A stretch of DNA of 64,000 nt from assembly GCF_002865585.1 (NCBI RefSeq), contig NZ_CP025581.1, positions 3,410,001 to 3,474,000 of the forward strand, given 5' to 3'. Position numbers and translations under genes: made by a program. How positions within the stretch are numbered: position 1 is the stretch's first letter; every line of letters starts with the position of its first letter. Below, piece after piece: positions 27,757 to 36,782 of the stretch. Origin of the DNA: Nocardioides houyundeii. GTDB lineage: Bacteria > Actinomycetota > Actinomycetes > Propionibacteriales > Nocardioidaceae. Below the pieces are notes generated by a model that saw only the letters and a list, made by a program, of their open reading frames with translations, made no database searches and had not been told where the DNA came from.

Positions 27757-27762
27757 TACCTT
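27757..27762 (+). promoter_or_regulatory. -10 element (TACCTT) of the NarL-type kinase operon
   Basis: TACCTT followed by seven bases and the ATG at 27770, with no ribosome binding site. It is divergent to the DUF4177 operon. Confidence 0.55.
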
Positions 27763-27769
27763 GTCGGCC

Positions 27770-28936
27770 ATGACCGGTCCCCGCGTTGCAGCCCAGGCGT
27801 CGGTGCCGTGGCAGCTGGGGCCGCGTTGGCGCCGGCGGTTCGACCTGCTCCTGGTCGCCGGCCTGATGCTCCCGGTGCTCGCCATCCTCCTCTCCGGGGC
27901 CGACCCCTGGTGGACGATCCTGGCCAGCGCCCAGATCCTCCCGCTGCTCTGGCGGCGCGGGCATCCCACGGCCGTCTTCGCGGCGGTCGCGGTGGCCTCG
28001 GCCGCCCAGGTGCTGCTGCTCGACTCCCCCATCTGGGGACAGCTGGCGTTTCCCGTCGCCGTCTACTCGGTGGCCCGCTTCGGCACCGGCGTCCGCGCCG
28101 GGGTGGCGCTCGGCGTGGGCATCCTCGCCGCCGCGGTGGCCACCGTCGACTGGTCGAACGCGTTCGGGCTCACCTGGTCCCAGCTGGTGCCCAACTTCGG
28201 CAGCATCAGCGCCATCGTGGTCACCTCCTGGGCCCTGGGCACGATGGGCCGGGTCCGGGAGGCACACATCGGCACCCTGGTGGACCGGGCCGAGCAGGCC
28301 GAGCGGATCGCCCAGCGCGAGGTCGAGCTCGCTGCCCAGGACGAGCGGGCCCGGATCGCCCGCGAGATGCACGACGTGGTCGCCCACGGCCTGTCGGTGA
28401 TCGTGGTGCAGGCCGACGGCGCCCGCTACGCCGCGGTCAAGGACGCCGACATCGCCGTACGCACGCTGGAGACCATCGGTGCCACCGGGCGAGAGGCGCT
28501 GCAGGAGATGCGTCGCATGCTGGGCCTGCTGCGCACCGGCGACACCGGCGTACGCCCGCAGCCGACGCTGGCCGACCTGCCGCACCTGGTGGCGGAGGCG
28601 AGGGCGGCGGGGACCGAGGTGGCCGCCGAGCTGCCGGACCCTGGGGCCGTGGTCCCCGAGGGCGTCGGGCTGGCGGCGTACCGGATCGTGCAGGAGGCGC
28701 TGACCAACGTGCGCAAGCACGCCGGACCCCAGGCCGGCGTCCGGCTGGCGGTCCGGGTCGGGGCGGAGGTCGAGATCGAGGTGGCCGACGACGGCCGGGG
28801 CGCGACGGCCGTCGACGACGGTCGCGGTCACGGACTGGTCGGCATGCGGGAGCGGGCCGCGGTGCACGGCGGCACGGTGCGGGCGGGGCCGGCGCCCGGT
28901 GGCGGGTACGTCGTCTCTGCGAGGATCCCCCGGTGA
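27770..28936 (+). CDS. NarL-type sensor histidine kinase
   Basis: This 388-residue kinase has about four to five N-terminal membrane helices (residues 30-150) and almost no extracellular loop, a coiled linker (AEQAERIAQREVELAAQ), a HisKA_3 domain with the phospho-His in 'REMHDVVAHGLSVIVVQ', and an HATPase domain (EALTNVRKHAG, DDGRGAT, GLVGMRERA). Intramembrane sensing kinases of this kind often watch the membrane or an ABC transporter. Its stop overlaps the regulator start (GTGA). A MacB-type ABC transporter follows after one gene. Confidence 0.88.
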   Translation: MTGPRVAAQASVPWQLGPRWRRRFDLLLVAGLMLPVLAILLSGADPWWTILASAQILPLLWRRGHPTAVFAAVAVASAAQVLLLDSPIWGQLAFPVAVYSVARFGTGVRAGVALGVGILAAAVATVDWSNAFGLTWSQLVPNFGSISAIVVTSWALGTMGRVREAHIGTLVDRAEQAERIAQREVELAAQDERARIAREMHDVVAHGLSVIVVQADGARYAAVKDADIAVRTLETIGATGREALQEMRRMLGLLRTGDTGVRPQPTLADLPHLVAEARAAGTEVAAELPDPGAVVPEGVGLAAYRIVQEALTNVRKHAGPQAGVRLAVRVGAEVEIEVADDGRGATAVDDGRGHGLVGMRERAAVHGGTVRAGPAPGGGYVVSARIPR

Positions 28937-29613
28937 CCGACGAGCAACCAGCCGCGACCCCGATCCGGGTCTTCCTGGTCGACGACCAGCAGATGGTCCG
29001 CGCCGGGTTCCGGATGCTGGTGGAGTCCCAGGACGACATGGTGGTGGTCGGGGACGCCGGTGACGGCGGCGAGGCGCTGCAGCAGCTCGCGGTGACCGCC
29101 GCCGACGTGGTGCTGATGGACGTCCGGATGCCGCGGATGGACGGCGTCGAGGCGACGCGGCGGCTCCAGGCCACCAGCACGCCGCCCCGGGTCATCGTGC
29201 TGACCACCTTCGACCTCGACGAGTACGCGTTCGAGGCGATCCGGGCCGGCGCCTCGGCCTTCCTCCTCAAGGACGCCACCCCACCGGACCTGCTCGGCGC
29301 CATCCGGTCCGTGCACGCCGGCGACTCGGTGGTCGCCCCCAGCACCACCCGGCGCCTGCTGGACCACTTCGCAGCCCTCCCTGCCCCCGGGGCAGCACCC
29401 ACGGACGGCCGGCTCTCGGTGCTCACCGAGCGCGAGCGCGAGGTGCTCACCCTGGTCGCCCGCGGTCGCACCAACCCCGAGATCGCCGCGGACCTGGTGG
29501 TCGCCGAGACGACCGTGAAGACCCACGTCGGCCGGATCCTGGCCAAGACCGGCTCCCGGGACCGGGTCCAGCTGGTGGTGCTGGCCTACGAGACGGGGCT
29601 GGTCAGCGCGTGA
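28933..29613 (+). CDS. NarL/FixJ-family response regulator
   Basis: The protein is 226 residues. The receiver has its Asp in DVVLMDVRMPRMDG (near residue 62), a conserved 'VIVLTTFDLDEYAFEA' and 'AFLLKDATPPDLL'. The LuxR-type helix-turn-helix runs through 'LTEREREVLTLVARGRTNPEIAADLVV'. It is the cognate partner of the kinase before it. Likely targets are its own operon and the ABC transporter at 30150. Confidence 0.9.
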   Translation: MTDEQPAATPIRVFLVDDQQMVRAGFRMLVESQDDMVVVGDAGDGGEALQQLAVTAADVVLMDVRMPRMDGVEATRRLQATSTPPRVIVLTTFDLDEYAFEAIRAGASAFLLKDATPPDLLGAIRSVHAGDSVVAPSTTRRLLDHFAALPAPGAAPTDGRLSVLTEREREVLTLVARGRTNPEIAADLVVAETTVKTHVGRILAKTGSRDRVQLVVLAYETGLVSA

Positions 29614-30007
29614 CGGCGTCGCTCTTCTCCTGCCGCTTCTCCAGGGCGTTCATCGCGAGGGTGAGCACGGCACCGCCGACCGCCAGCACGACGCGGGGGT
29701 GCTTCACCCCGTGCCGCGTCAGCCAGTGGAAGGAGGCGGCGTCCAGCCGTTCGCCCAACCGGACGCTGCCGTAGACCGTCGCGGCCACCCCGGCGGCGAT
29801 CGCTCCCCGGGCGACGGGGGGCAGCGGCACCTCACCGCCGTCCTCGTCCTTCTGCGGCTGCGCGGCGATCTGGTAGGCCCCGGCGGCGCTCAGCGCGGTG
29901 AGACCGAGTCGGTAGCCACGGCGCGTCCGCGGGGAGAGACGCCGGGGGTCCACCAGGGTGGCGGCTCCGGCGCCGAGGGCCATGACGAGATCTGAACGGC
30001 TCAACAT
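29603..30007 (-). CDS. hypothetical membrane protein
   Basis: This 134-residue protein is of no family I recognise. It has weak hydrophobic stretches near residues 8-20, 45-55, 75-95 and a clear helix at 113-128 (VVLAVGGAVLTLAMNAL), separated by basic and acidic loops. It overlaps the end of the response regulator by 11 bases on the opposite strand. TAGTCT lies seven bases before the ATG, so it seems to have its own leaderless promoter. Confidence 0.6.
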   Translation of the reverse strand: MLSRSDLVMALGAGAATLVDPRRLSPRTRRGYRLGLTALSAAGAYQIAAQPQKDEDGGEVPLPPVARGAIAAGVAATVYGSVRLGERLDAASFHWLTRHGVKHPRVVLAVGGAVLTLAMNALEKRQEKSDAVTR

Positions 30008-30014
30008 GGAGCCG

Positions 30015-30020
30015 AGACTA
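30015..30020 (-). promoter_or_regulatory. -10 element (TAGTCT) of the hypothetical membrane protein
   Basis: TAGTCT on the minus strand followed by seven bases and the ATG at 30007. No ribosome binding site. Confidence 0.5.
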
Positions 30021-30149
30021 ACGAGCCGGACCAGTGCGGGCCGTCCTCCCCAGGTCGTACGTCGAGCGCCCGGCTCCACCCCACGTCGTACGACGGGTGG
30101 GTGCTGCGGGCGGACGGAAACCGGGCCCGGCATCGCCAGGGTTGTCACC

Positions 30150-30917
30150 ATGACCACCACTCCTGACCTCGCCGGGACCACCCGGACCGACGTCGCCGCC
30201 AGCGCTCGCGGCCTGACCAAGACCTACGGCCACGACGACAACGTGGTGCACGCGCTGCGCGGCGTCGACCTCGACGTCCCCGCCGGCCGCTTCACCGCCA
30301 TCATGGGGCCCTCGGGCTCCGGCAAGTCCACGCTGATGCACTGCCTGGCCGGGCTGGACGCCGCGACCAGCGGCAGCATCTCGGTGGCCGGACGGGACCT
30401 CGCGGGGATGGACGACACCGCCCTGACGCTGTTCCGGCGCGAGCACATCGGCTTCGTCTTCCAGGCCTTCAACCTGCTGCCGATGCTCACCGCGGGGCAG
30501 AACATCCTGCTGCCGCTGGAGCTGGCCGGCCGCCCGGTCGACCGGGAGCGCTACGACTCGGTGGTCGCCGTCCTCGGCCTCGCCGACCGCCTCGGCCACC
30601 TGCCCAGCCAGCTCTCCGGCGGCCAGCAGCAGCGGGTGGCGATCGCCCGCGCGCTGGTCACCCAGCCCGCCATCGTCTTCGCCGACGAGCCCACCGGCAA
30701 CCTGGACAGCGAGGCCAGCGCCGAGGTGCTGGGCCACCTGCGGCGCTCGGTGCGCGAGCTCGGGATGACCGTGGTGATGGTGACCCACGAGCTGGACGCC
30801 GCGGCGTACGCCGACGACGTGGTGGTCATCCACGACGGCGCGATCAGTGCCCACCTGACCGAGCCCACCCACGACGAGCTGGTCGTCGCCCTGCGCCGCA
30901 AGGTGGCCACGTCGTGA
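30150..30917 (+). CDS. ABC transporter ATP-binding protein (MacB/LolD type)
   Basis: This 255-residue ATPase has Walker A GPSGSGKST, Q-loop 'FVFQAFNLLPMLTAGQN', signature LSGGQQQRVAIARAL, Walker B IVFADEPTGNLDS and an H-loop His in VMVTHELD. All parts are intact. It works with the FtsX-like permease whose start overlaps its stop (GTGA). Such pairs export peptides or lipoproteins, or act as mechanical sensors, rather than importing nutrients. CAGGGT seven bases before the ATG may be its -10. Confidence 0.92.
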   Translation: MTTTPDLAGTTRTDVAASARGLTKTYGHDDNVVHALRGVDLDVPAGRFTAIMGPSGSGKSTLMHCLAGLDAATSGSISVAGRDLAGMDDTALTLFRREHIGFVFQAFNLLPMLTAGQNILLPLELAGRPVDRERYDSVVAVLGLADRLGHLPSQLSGGQQQRVAIARALVTQPAIVFADEPTGNLDSEASAEVLGHLRRSVRELGMTVVMVTHELDAAAYADDVVVIHDGAISAHLTEPTHDELVVALRRKVATS

Positions 30918-33348
30918 GAGGCATGCGGACGGTGCTGCTGGCCTCGCTGCGGCGCAACACCCGGCGCTACGTCGCCTCCACGATCGCGGTGGTCATCGGC
31001 GTGGCCTTCGTGATGGTCACCAACGGCCTCTCCAACGCCACCCGGGACGGGCTCACCCGCGACGCCGGTGCGCCGTACCAGGCGGTGGACCTGGTGCTGG
31101 AGCAGCCGACCGAGGACGAAGCGGTGGACCTGATGGCGCGGGCCGCCGAGGACGGCTTCCCGGCCGGCATCAGCGGCTACGCGATGGCGCCCGTCTCGCG
31201 GGACGGGATCGAGCTCAGCTCCTCCGCCGACGTCGGCGAGGTCGCCACCGACCCGGCGATGCAGTGGCAGACGCTGACCGCGGGCCGGCTCCCGACCGGG
31301 CCGGGCGAAGCGGTCGTCGACCACAACGCGGCCAAGAGCAACGGTGCCGAGATCGGCGACCGACTGGTGATCGGCACCGGCGCGGACGCCGTCGAGGTCG
31401 AGCTGGTCGGCCTGGTGGACAGCCCCCCGTCCAGCGGCAGCTCGGTCTACCTCACCTGGCCCGACCTGCGCTGCCTGAAGGACTCGCTGTGGGTCGAGGC
31501 CGTGGCCTGGGGCGGCGGCGCCGACCTGGCCCGGGCGCTCGCGCCCGAGGCGACGCTCACCGACACCGAAACGTACGTCGCCCAGCGCCAGGCCGACATC
31601 GCCCGCGGGGTGGACTACCTGGCGATCATGGCGCTCATCTTCGTGGCGATCGCCCTGTTCGTGGCGGTGATGGTCATCGCCAACACCTTCTCCATCCTCT
31701 TCGCCCAGCGGATGCGCGACTTCGCGCTGCTGCGCTGCGTGGGCGTCACCCGGCGCCAGCTGCGCAGGTCGGTGCGGCTGGAGGCGCTGCTCCTCGGGCT
31801 GGTCTCCTCGGCGCTCGGTGTGCTGGTGGGGATGCTCGGCGGGCTCGGGCTGACCCGGCTGGTGGGGGTCTGGTTCGACGACATCGGCGAGGTCTCCTTC
31901 GGCGCCTCCTGGATCGTCGGCGCGGTGGTGCTGGGCACCCTGGTGACCGTGGCGGCGGCCTGGCTGCCGACCCGTGCGGTGACCCGGGTGACTCCGCTGG
32001 CCGCGCTGCGCCCGGACACCGGGGTGGAGGTCCGCTCGGCCGCGGGACGCCTGCGGATCGGGTCCGCGGTGACCCTGCTCGTGCTCGGCACCGGGCTGCT
32101 CGCCGCGGCCGTCGCCGGCGACGAGGTCGGCGCCACCATGCTGCTGATGGTGGCTGGCGGCATCACGGTCTTCGGGGGGTGCTGCTGCTGGGGCCGCTGC
32201 TGGTGCCGGCGCTGATCCGCGTGGCCGGACGGCTGCTGGGCGACGGTCCGGTACGACGGCTGGCGACCGGCAACGCGGTGCGCAACCCACGGCGTACCGC
32301 CACCACGGCCGCCTCGCTGCTGGTGGGCGTCACCCTGACCACCGCGGTGCTCACCGGCCTGGCGACCTCGCGCTCGGCGCTGTCGGCCGAGATGGACGAG
32401 TCCAACCCCCTCGACGCCTACCTCACCGCGCTCGAGGAGCCGCTCCCGTCCGACCTGGTCACCCGGGTCCGCGCCGCCGAGGGCGTGGCGGACGCGGTCG
32501 CACTGGACGGCGCCCTGGCCCGGATCGGTGACCAGGTCGTGCCGCTGATCGGGGTCGGGGAGCGTCCCGCGGTGGTGCGTGGTCCCGACGACCTGACCCC
32601 CGCCGACGGGGTGGTCCGACTGCCGTGGCGCGTGACCAACGCCCTGGACCGCGAAGCCGGCCGCCAGCTGGCCGACGACGGCACCCTGGAGGTCGTGGTG
32701 GGCGACCGGGTGCGGACCCTGCAGGTGCAGGAGGGCGGCGGCTGGGGCACCGCCGGACTGGTCTCGGCGCAGACCCTGGCAGCCCTGACCACCGACCCGG
32801 TCCCGACCGCGGTCTGGGTGCGGGCCACCGACGACGCCGACCCCGAGGACCTGCGTGGCGACCTCGCGGCGCTCGCCGGACCTGCCGGCGCAGCGATCGC
32901 CGGCGGCCACCAGGAACGCGCCTGGGTCGAGCTGCAGGTCGACATCCTCACCGGCTCGGTCGTGGGGCTGCTGGGCATCGCCGTGGTGATCGCCCTGATC
33001 GGCATCGCCAACACTCTGGGCCTCTCGGTGCTGGAGCGGAGCCGGGAGAACGCTTTGCTGCGGGCGATGGGGCTGACCCGCACCCAGCTGCGCCGGGCGA
33101 TGGCGATCGAGGGACTGCTGCTCTCCCTGGTCGCGACTCTGGTCGGCACCGCCCTAGGCGTCGCCTTCGCCTGGGTCGGGGTCAAAGTGATGGTCTCGGA
33201 CGTCGTCGGCGGGACGGCGATGACGCTGCCGCTGGGCCAGCTGGTGCTGGTGGTGCTGGTGGCCGCGCTCGCCGGGCTGGCGGCCTCCGTGCTGCCCGCG
33301 CGCCGGGCGGCGCGGGTGGCGCCGGCCGCGGGGCTCGCCCTGCAGTAG
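30914..33348 (+). CDS. FtsX-like ABC transporter permease (frameshifted)
   Basis: Two frames give one permease of about 811 residues with duplicated MacB/FtsX domains: N-terminal helix (VASTIAVVIGVAFVMV), large extracellular domain, three helices, a second extracellular domain and three more helices ending 'LAASVLPARRAARVAPAAGLALQ'. The frame breaks in a run of six G at 32174-32179. A seventh G would read 'GGITVFGGVLLLGPLLVPALIR'. The length is one base short of a multiple of three. Both halves look functional, so a lost base in the assembly is the likely cause. Confidence 0.85.
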
Positions 33349-33401
33349 GAGCGTGCGGCAGCACGACGCTGCAGGCATGGCCGGATGGCGGGTGCGGGGC
33401 C

Positions 33402-33407
33402 TATCGT
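33402..33407 (+). promoter_or_regulatory. -10 element (TATCGT) of the DinB-like gene
   Basis: TATCGT followed by seven bases and the ATG at 33415. Leaderless layout. Confidence 0.6.
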
Positions 33408-33414
33408 CGCCAAG

Positions 33415-33912
33415 ATGTGGACCGCACTCGTCACCGACCTCTTCGACCGCACCCACGACTCCTGGCACGACCTGCTGGACGGCCTCGACGCGGCCCACCT
33501 GGAGCGGCGCCCCACCCCGGACGCCAACTCACCCGGCTGGATCACCTGGCACGCGCTGCGGGTCCAGGACGACCACCTCGCCGACCTGGCCGGCCGGTCG
33601 CAGGTGTGGCACGAGGGGTGGGCCGACCAGCTGGGGCTCCCCTACGACGCCGACGCCACCGGCTACGGCATGAGCAGTGCCGAGGTGGGCGCCTTCACCG
33701 CGGAGCCCGCCCTGCTCCTGGGGTACGCCGACGCCGTGCAGGAACGTACGACGGCCATCGTGCGCGGGCTGGCGGACGACAGCCTGGACCGGGTGGTCGA
33801 CGAGAGCTGGGACCCGCCGGTGACCCTGGGGGTGCGGCTGGTCAGCGTGGTCAACGACGTCACCCAGCACGTCGGCCAGGTCGGCTACGCCCTCGGTCTC
33901 ACCGCCGACTGA
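33415..33912 (+). CDS. DinB-superfamily protein (DUF664 / mycothiol-transferase-like)
   Basis: This 165-residue four-helix-bundle protein has 'GWITWHALRVQDDHLADLAG' and 'VNDVTQHVGQVGYALGL', which carry the His residues that would bind a metal. Actinobacterial relatives use mycothiol as thiol co-substrate for detoxification or isomerisation. The reaction here is unknown. It was started at ATG 33415 because the -10 element leaves no room for the longer start 30 bases upstream. Confidence 0.75.
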   Translation: MWTALVTDLFDRTHDSWHDLLDGLDAAHLERRPTPDANSPGWITWHALRVQDDHLADLAGRSQVWHEGWADQLGLPYDADATGYGMSSAEVGAFTAEPALLLGYADAVQERTTAIVRGLADDSLDRVVDESWDPPVTLGVRLVSVVNDVTQHVGQVGYALGLTAD

Positions 33913-33938
33913 TCTCCCTGCCGACCGAGGCTGCTGGC

Positions 33939-33944
33939 TACCCT
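33939..33944 (+). promoter_or_regulatory. -10 element (TACCCT) of ybaK
   Basis: TACCCT followed by six bases and the ATG at 33951. Leaderless layout. Confidence 0.6.
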
Positions 33945-33950
33945 TCGGCC

Positions 33951-34445
33951 ATGGCGAAGAAGGCTGGCGGCGGCACCCCGGCGACCGACGCGCTGCAGGC
34001 GGCCGGTGTGCCCTTCGCGCTGCGGGCCTACGAGCACGACCCGCGGGTGACGTCGTACGGGATGGAGGCGGCTCAGGCGCTGGGGGTGGACCCGGACCGG
34101 GTGTTCAAGACCCTGCTGGTCGACATCGGGAGCACCTCGCCCCAGCTGGCCGTCGGGGTGGTGCCCGTGACTGGCCGGCTCGACCTCAAGGCTCTGGCCG
34201 GCGCGCTGGGCGCCAAGAAGGCGGTGATGGCCGACCCTGCCGCGGCCGCCCGCGCCACCGGGTACGTCGTGGGCGGGATCTCCCCGATCGGCCAGCGGAC
34301 GCTGCTGCCCACGGTGGTCGACGAGACCGCCGTGCTGCACGAGACGATCCTGGTCTCCGGCGGCAAGCGGGGTCTCGACGTCGAGCTCGCTCCCGACGAC
34401 CTGGTCGCGCTGCTGTCTGCCTCGTATGCCGACATCGCCCGCTGA
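33951..34445 (+). CDS. ybaK: Cys-tRNA(Pro) deacylase YbaK
   Basis: This 164-residue protein has the YbaK/EbsC fold: 'PFALRAYEHDPRVTSYGMEAAQALG', 'VFKTLLVDI', 'LAVGVVPVTGRLDLKALAGALGAKKAVMAD' with the key Lys, and 'GYVVGGISPIGQRTLLPTVVDE' with the GGISP signature. It removes cysteine from tRNA-Pro mischarged by prolyl-tRNA synthetase. The length is normal for the family. It is monocistronic with its own promoter. Confidence 0.9.
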   Translation: MAKKAGGGTPATDALQAAGVPFALRAYEHDPRVTSYGMEAAQALGVDPDRVFKTLLVDIGSTSPQLAVGVVPVTGRLDLKALAGALGAKKAVMADPAAAARATGYVVGGISPIGQRTLLPTVVDETAVLHETILVSGGKRGLDVELAPDDLVALLSASYADIAR

Positions 34446-34457
34446 AACCCGCTCGCC

Positions 34458-34463
34458 TACCCT
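34458..34463 (+). promoter_or_regulatory. -10 element (TACCCT) of the MFS gene
   Basis: TACCCT followed by six bases and the GTG at 34470. Leaderless layout. Confidence 0.55.
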
Positions 34464-34469
34464 CCTGCG

Positions 34470-35821
34470 GTGAGCAACCGTCCCCCCGCCGAGTCCGGGG
34501 GATCCTCTCCCCGGCCTACTTCGCCACCACCGCCGCCGCCTTCTCGCTGATCGCGATCGTGGCGTTCGAGTCGCTCGCGGTGACCACGGTGATGCCGGGC
34601 GTGGCCGAGGAGCTGGGCGGCGTCGGCCTCTACGCCCTGGCTTTCGCCGCCCCCCTGGCCAGCGGCGTGGTCGGCATGGTGCTCGCCGGGATGTGGAGCG
34701 ACCGGAGCGGCCCGGCGCTGCCGCTGGTCGCGGCGCTGGTCGCCCTCTCCGCCGGCCTCGTGGTCTGCGGCACGGCGCCGTCGATGGAGGTGCTGGTCGC
34801 CGGCCGGGTGCTCCAGGGACTGGGCGGTGGCGGGGCCACCGTCGTCCTCTACGTGATCGTCGGGCTGGTCTACCCGACCCGGCTGCAGCCCTCGATCCTG
34901 GCCAGCTTCGCCGCGGCCTGGGTGCTGCCGGCGCTGTTCGGTCCCTACCTCGCGGCCCTGGTGGCCGACGCGTTCGGCTGGCGCTGGGTCTTCCTCAGCG
35001 TGGTCGCCCTGATCGCCCTGTCCCTGATCGTCCTGGCCCCGACGCTGCGGACTGCCCCCAAGGGTGTCGAGGACGCCGACCCGCCCCAGCTGTCGCGGCT
35101 GTGGTGGGCGGTCGCAGCCGGCGCCGGCGCGCTGGGCGTGAAGCTGCTCGACTCCTCGCTGTGGCTGGCCTGCGGCTGCCTGGTCGTCGTGCTGTTCGGC
35201 CTCTCGCGGCTGATGCCCACCGGCACCATGCGGCTAGGTCGCGGCCTGCCCTCGGTGATTGCTACCCGCGGCCTGTTGAGCGCGGGGTTCTTCTGCGCCG
35301 AGGCCTACATCGTCTTCGTGCTCCAGGAGAAGTGGGGCATCGCTGCCGCCACCGCCGGGCTCGCGCTGACCGCCGTCGGCGTGGTGTGGGCCTTGGGCAG
35401 CCAGGCCCAGGCCCGGCTGCCCAAGGTCTCCCACACCCGGGTCCTGGTCACCGGCACCTCCGTGGTGCTCCTCGGCGTCACCCTGCTGACGCTGGTGGTC
35501 TGGCTCGAGGCGCCGGCACCGGTGGCGATGGCGGCGTACGTGCTGGCCGGGGCAGGCATGGGGTTCGCCTTCCCGCGGCTCGGAGTGGCCATGCTCCAGC
35601 ACTCCTCCGACCGGGACCGCGGCGCCAACTCCTCGGCGCTGGCCGCCGCGGACTCGCTCAGCGCCGCGCTGGCGCTCGCGATCACCGGCGTGGTCTTCGC
35701 CCGCACCGAGGCGGCCGGGGCGGACGCCTTCGTCGCGGTCTACCTGGTCGCGATCGTCTGCTCGGCGGGTGCGGTGGTCGCCGCCGCCCGGACCGCCTCT
35801 CCCGGCGCCGTACGCCGCTGA
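34470..35821 (+). CDS. MFS transporter (frameshifted near the 5' end)
   Basis: This is an MFS permease of about 450 residues with 12-14 helices. Motif A appears as 'GMVLAGMWSDRSGPALPLV' between helices 2 and 3. The first 10 codons from GTG 34470 (SNRPPAESGG) and the first helix (ILSPAYFATTAAAFSLIAIVAFES) lie in different frames, joined at a G-run (34497-34501). One more G gives 'ESGGILSPAYF', and the length is again one base short of a multiple of three. Starting instead at GTG 34559 would cut helix 1 in half. The substrate is unknown. It is probably a drug or metabolite exporter. Confidence 0.82.
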
Positions 35822-35825
35822 GGCC

Positions 35826-36782
35826 TCAGGAGGTGCGCCGGCACTCCACCCCGGAGCAGGCCACCACGACGCTGCGCCAGTCCTCGTCATCGATGCCGAG
35901 CAGCACCCGCCCGTCGGTGTCCCACTCGGCGTACTCGAGCGCGTCGGGGTAGCGCACCCCGTAGCGGACCACCCGGTCGCCGCGCACGGTGCGCACCCTC
36001 GCGGACGATCCGCCGTTGCCCATCGTGAGCACCGACCGGCCGTCGGCCGAGAAAGCCTCCACCGACTCACCGCAGGTGCGCCACAGCGTCTTCCCGGAGC
36101 CGATCCTGGCGATCACCGTGCAGCCGCCGGTGTACTGGTCGGCGTCGTCGGTGTTGCGCGCGTACAGGCCCCGCTCGAGGTTGGCGGCGTACGCGCTCTG
36201 GCCGCTGAGCCGCTTGATCCGGCCGGCCCGGTGGTTCCACAGGTGGGTCCCCCCGCTGGCCCCGCCGACGCCCCCGAGCAGCACACGCCGTTCGTCGACG
36301 CCGATCGCCCAGACCCCCTCGTTCACCGTGCGGCTCGCCTGCAGCCGGCCGGTGCGCGCCTGCCGCACCCGCACCTCGGTGCGGAAGCGGACCAGCCGGC
36401 TGGTGGCCAGGAGGGTGCCGTCGGCGGAGAGCTGCGAGCCGTCGACGTCGCTGGCCAGCGCCCGGAGCCGCCCGTCGCGGGTGACCCGCAGGACGTCGAC
36501 GAGGTTGTTGCGCTTGTACTCCTCCACGACGTACGCCCGCCCCGTGCGGCCGACGATCCGGACGTCGGCCGGGACCCGGATCCGCACGTCGCCGTCGACC
36601 AGGGTACGCCGGTTTTCCAGGTGCGGCCCGGCGATCGGGTCACCGAGCGGCAGTGCCCCGACCGGCGAGACCACCACGAGGGGCTCCGGCGGCGGTGCCG
36701 CCGCGGGGACCGGGGCGGCCAGCGCGCCGGCGAGCAGCGCGGGCGGGGCGAGCAGGGCGACGGCACGCAGGAGTTGGCTCAT
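35826..36782 (-). CDS. secreted beta-propeller-like protein, coupled to an ABC transporter
   Basis: This 318-residue protein has a signal peptide (MSQLLRAVALLAPPALLAGALAAPVPA). The mature part is made of short beta repeats with WD40/TolB-like rhythm: 'GRAYVVEEY', 'LSADGTLLATSRLV', 'FSADGRSVLTMG' and a C-terminal pair of cysteines (VACSGVECRR). No enzyme motif is visible. Its ATG overlaps the stop of the permease before it (ATGA), so it is made with the transporter and is likely its external partner. TAGCGT seven bases before the ATG could also be an internal promoter. Confidence 0.7.
   Translation of the reverse strand: MSQLLRAVALLAPPALLAGALAAPVPAAAPPPEPLVVVSPVGALPLGDPIAGPHLENRRTLVDGDVRIRVPADVRIVGRTGRAYVVEEYKRNNLVDVLRVTRDGRLRALASDVDGSQLSADGTLLATSRLVRFRTEVRVRQARTGRLQASRTVNEGVWAIGVDERRVLLGGVGGASGGTHLWNHRAGRIKRLSGQSAYAANLERGLYARNTDDADQYTGGCTVIARIGSGKTLWRTCGESVEAFSADGRSVLTMGNGGSSARVRTVRGDRVVRYGVRYPDALEYAEWDTDGRVLLGIDDEDWRSVVVACSGVECRRTS

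Noticed and set aside
35818..35829. CTGAGGCCTCAG palindrome at the MFS / secreted-protein junction
   Set aside because: It is a 12-bp dyad with no loop and no T-run, lying across a stop codon. It is too short to call a terminator or operator.
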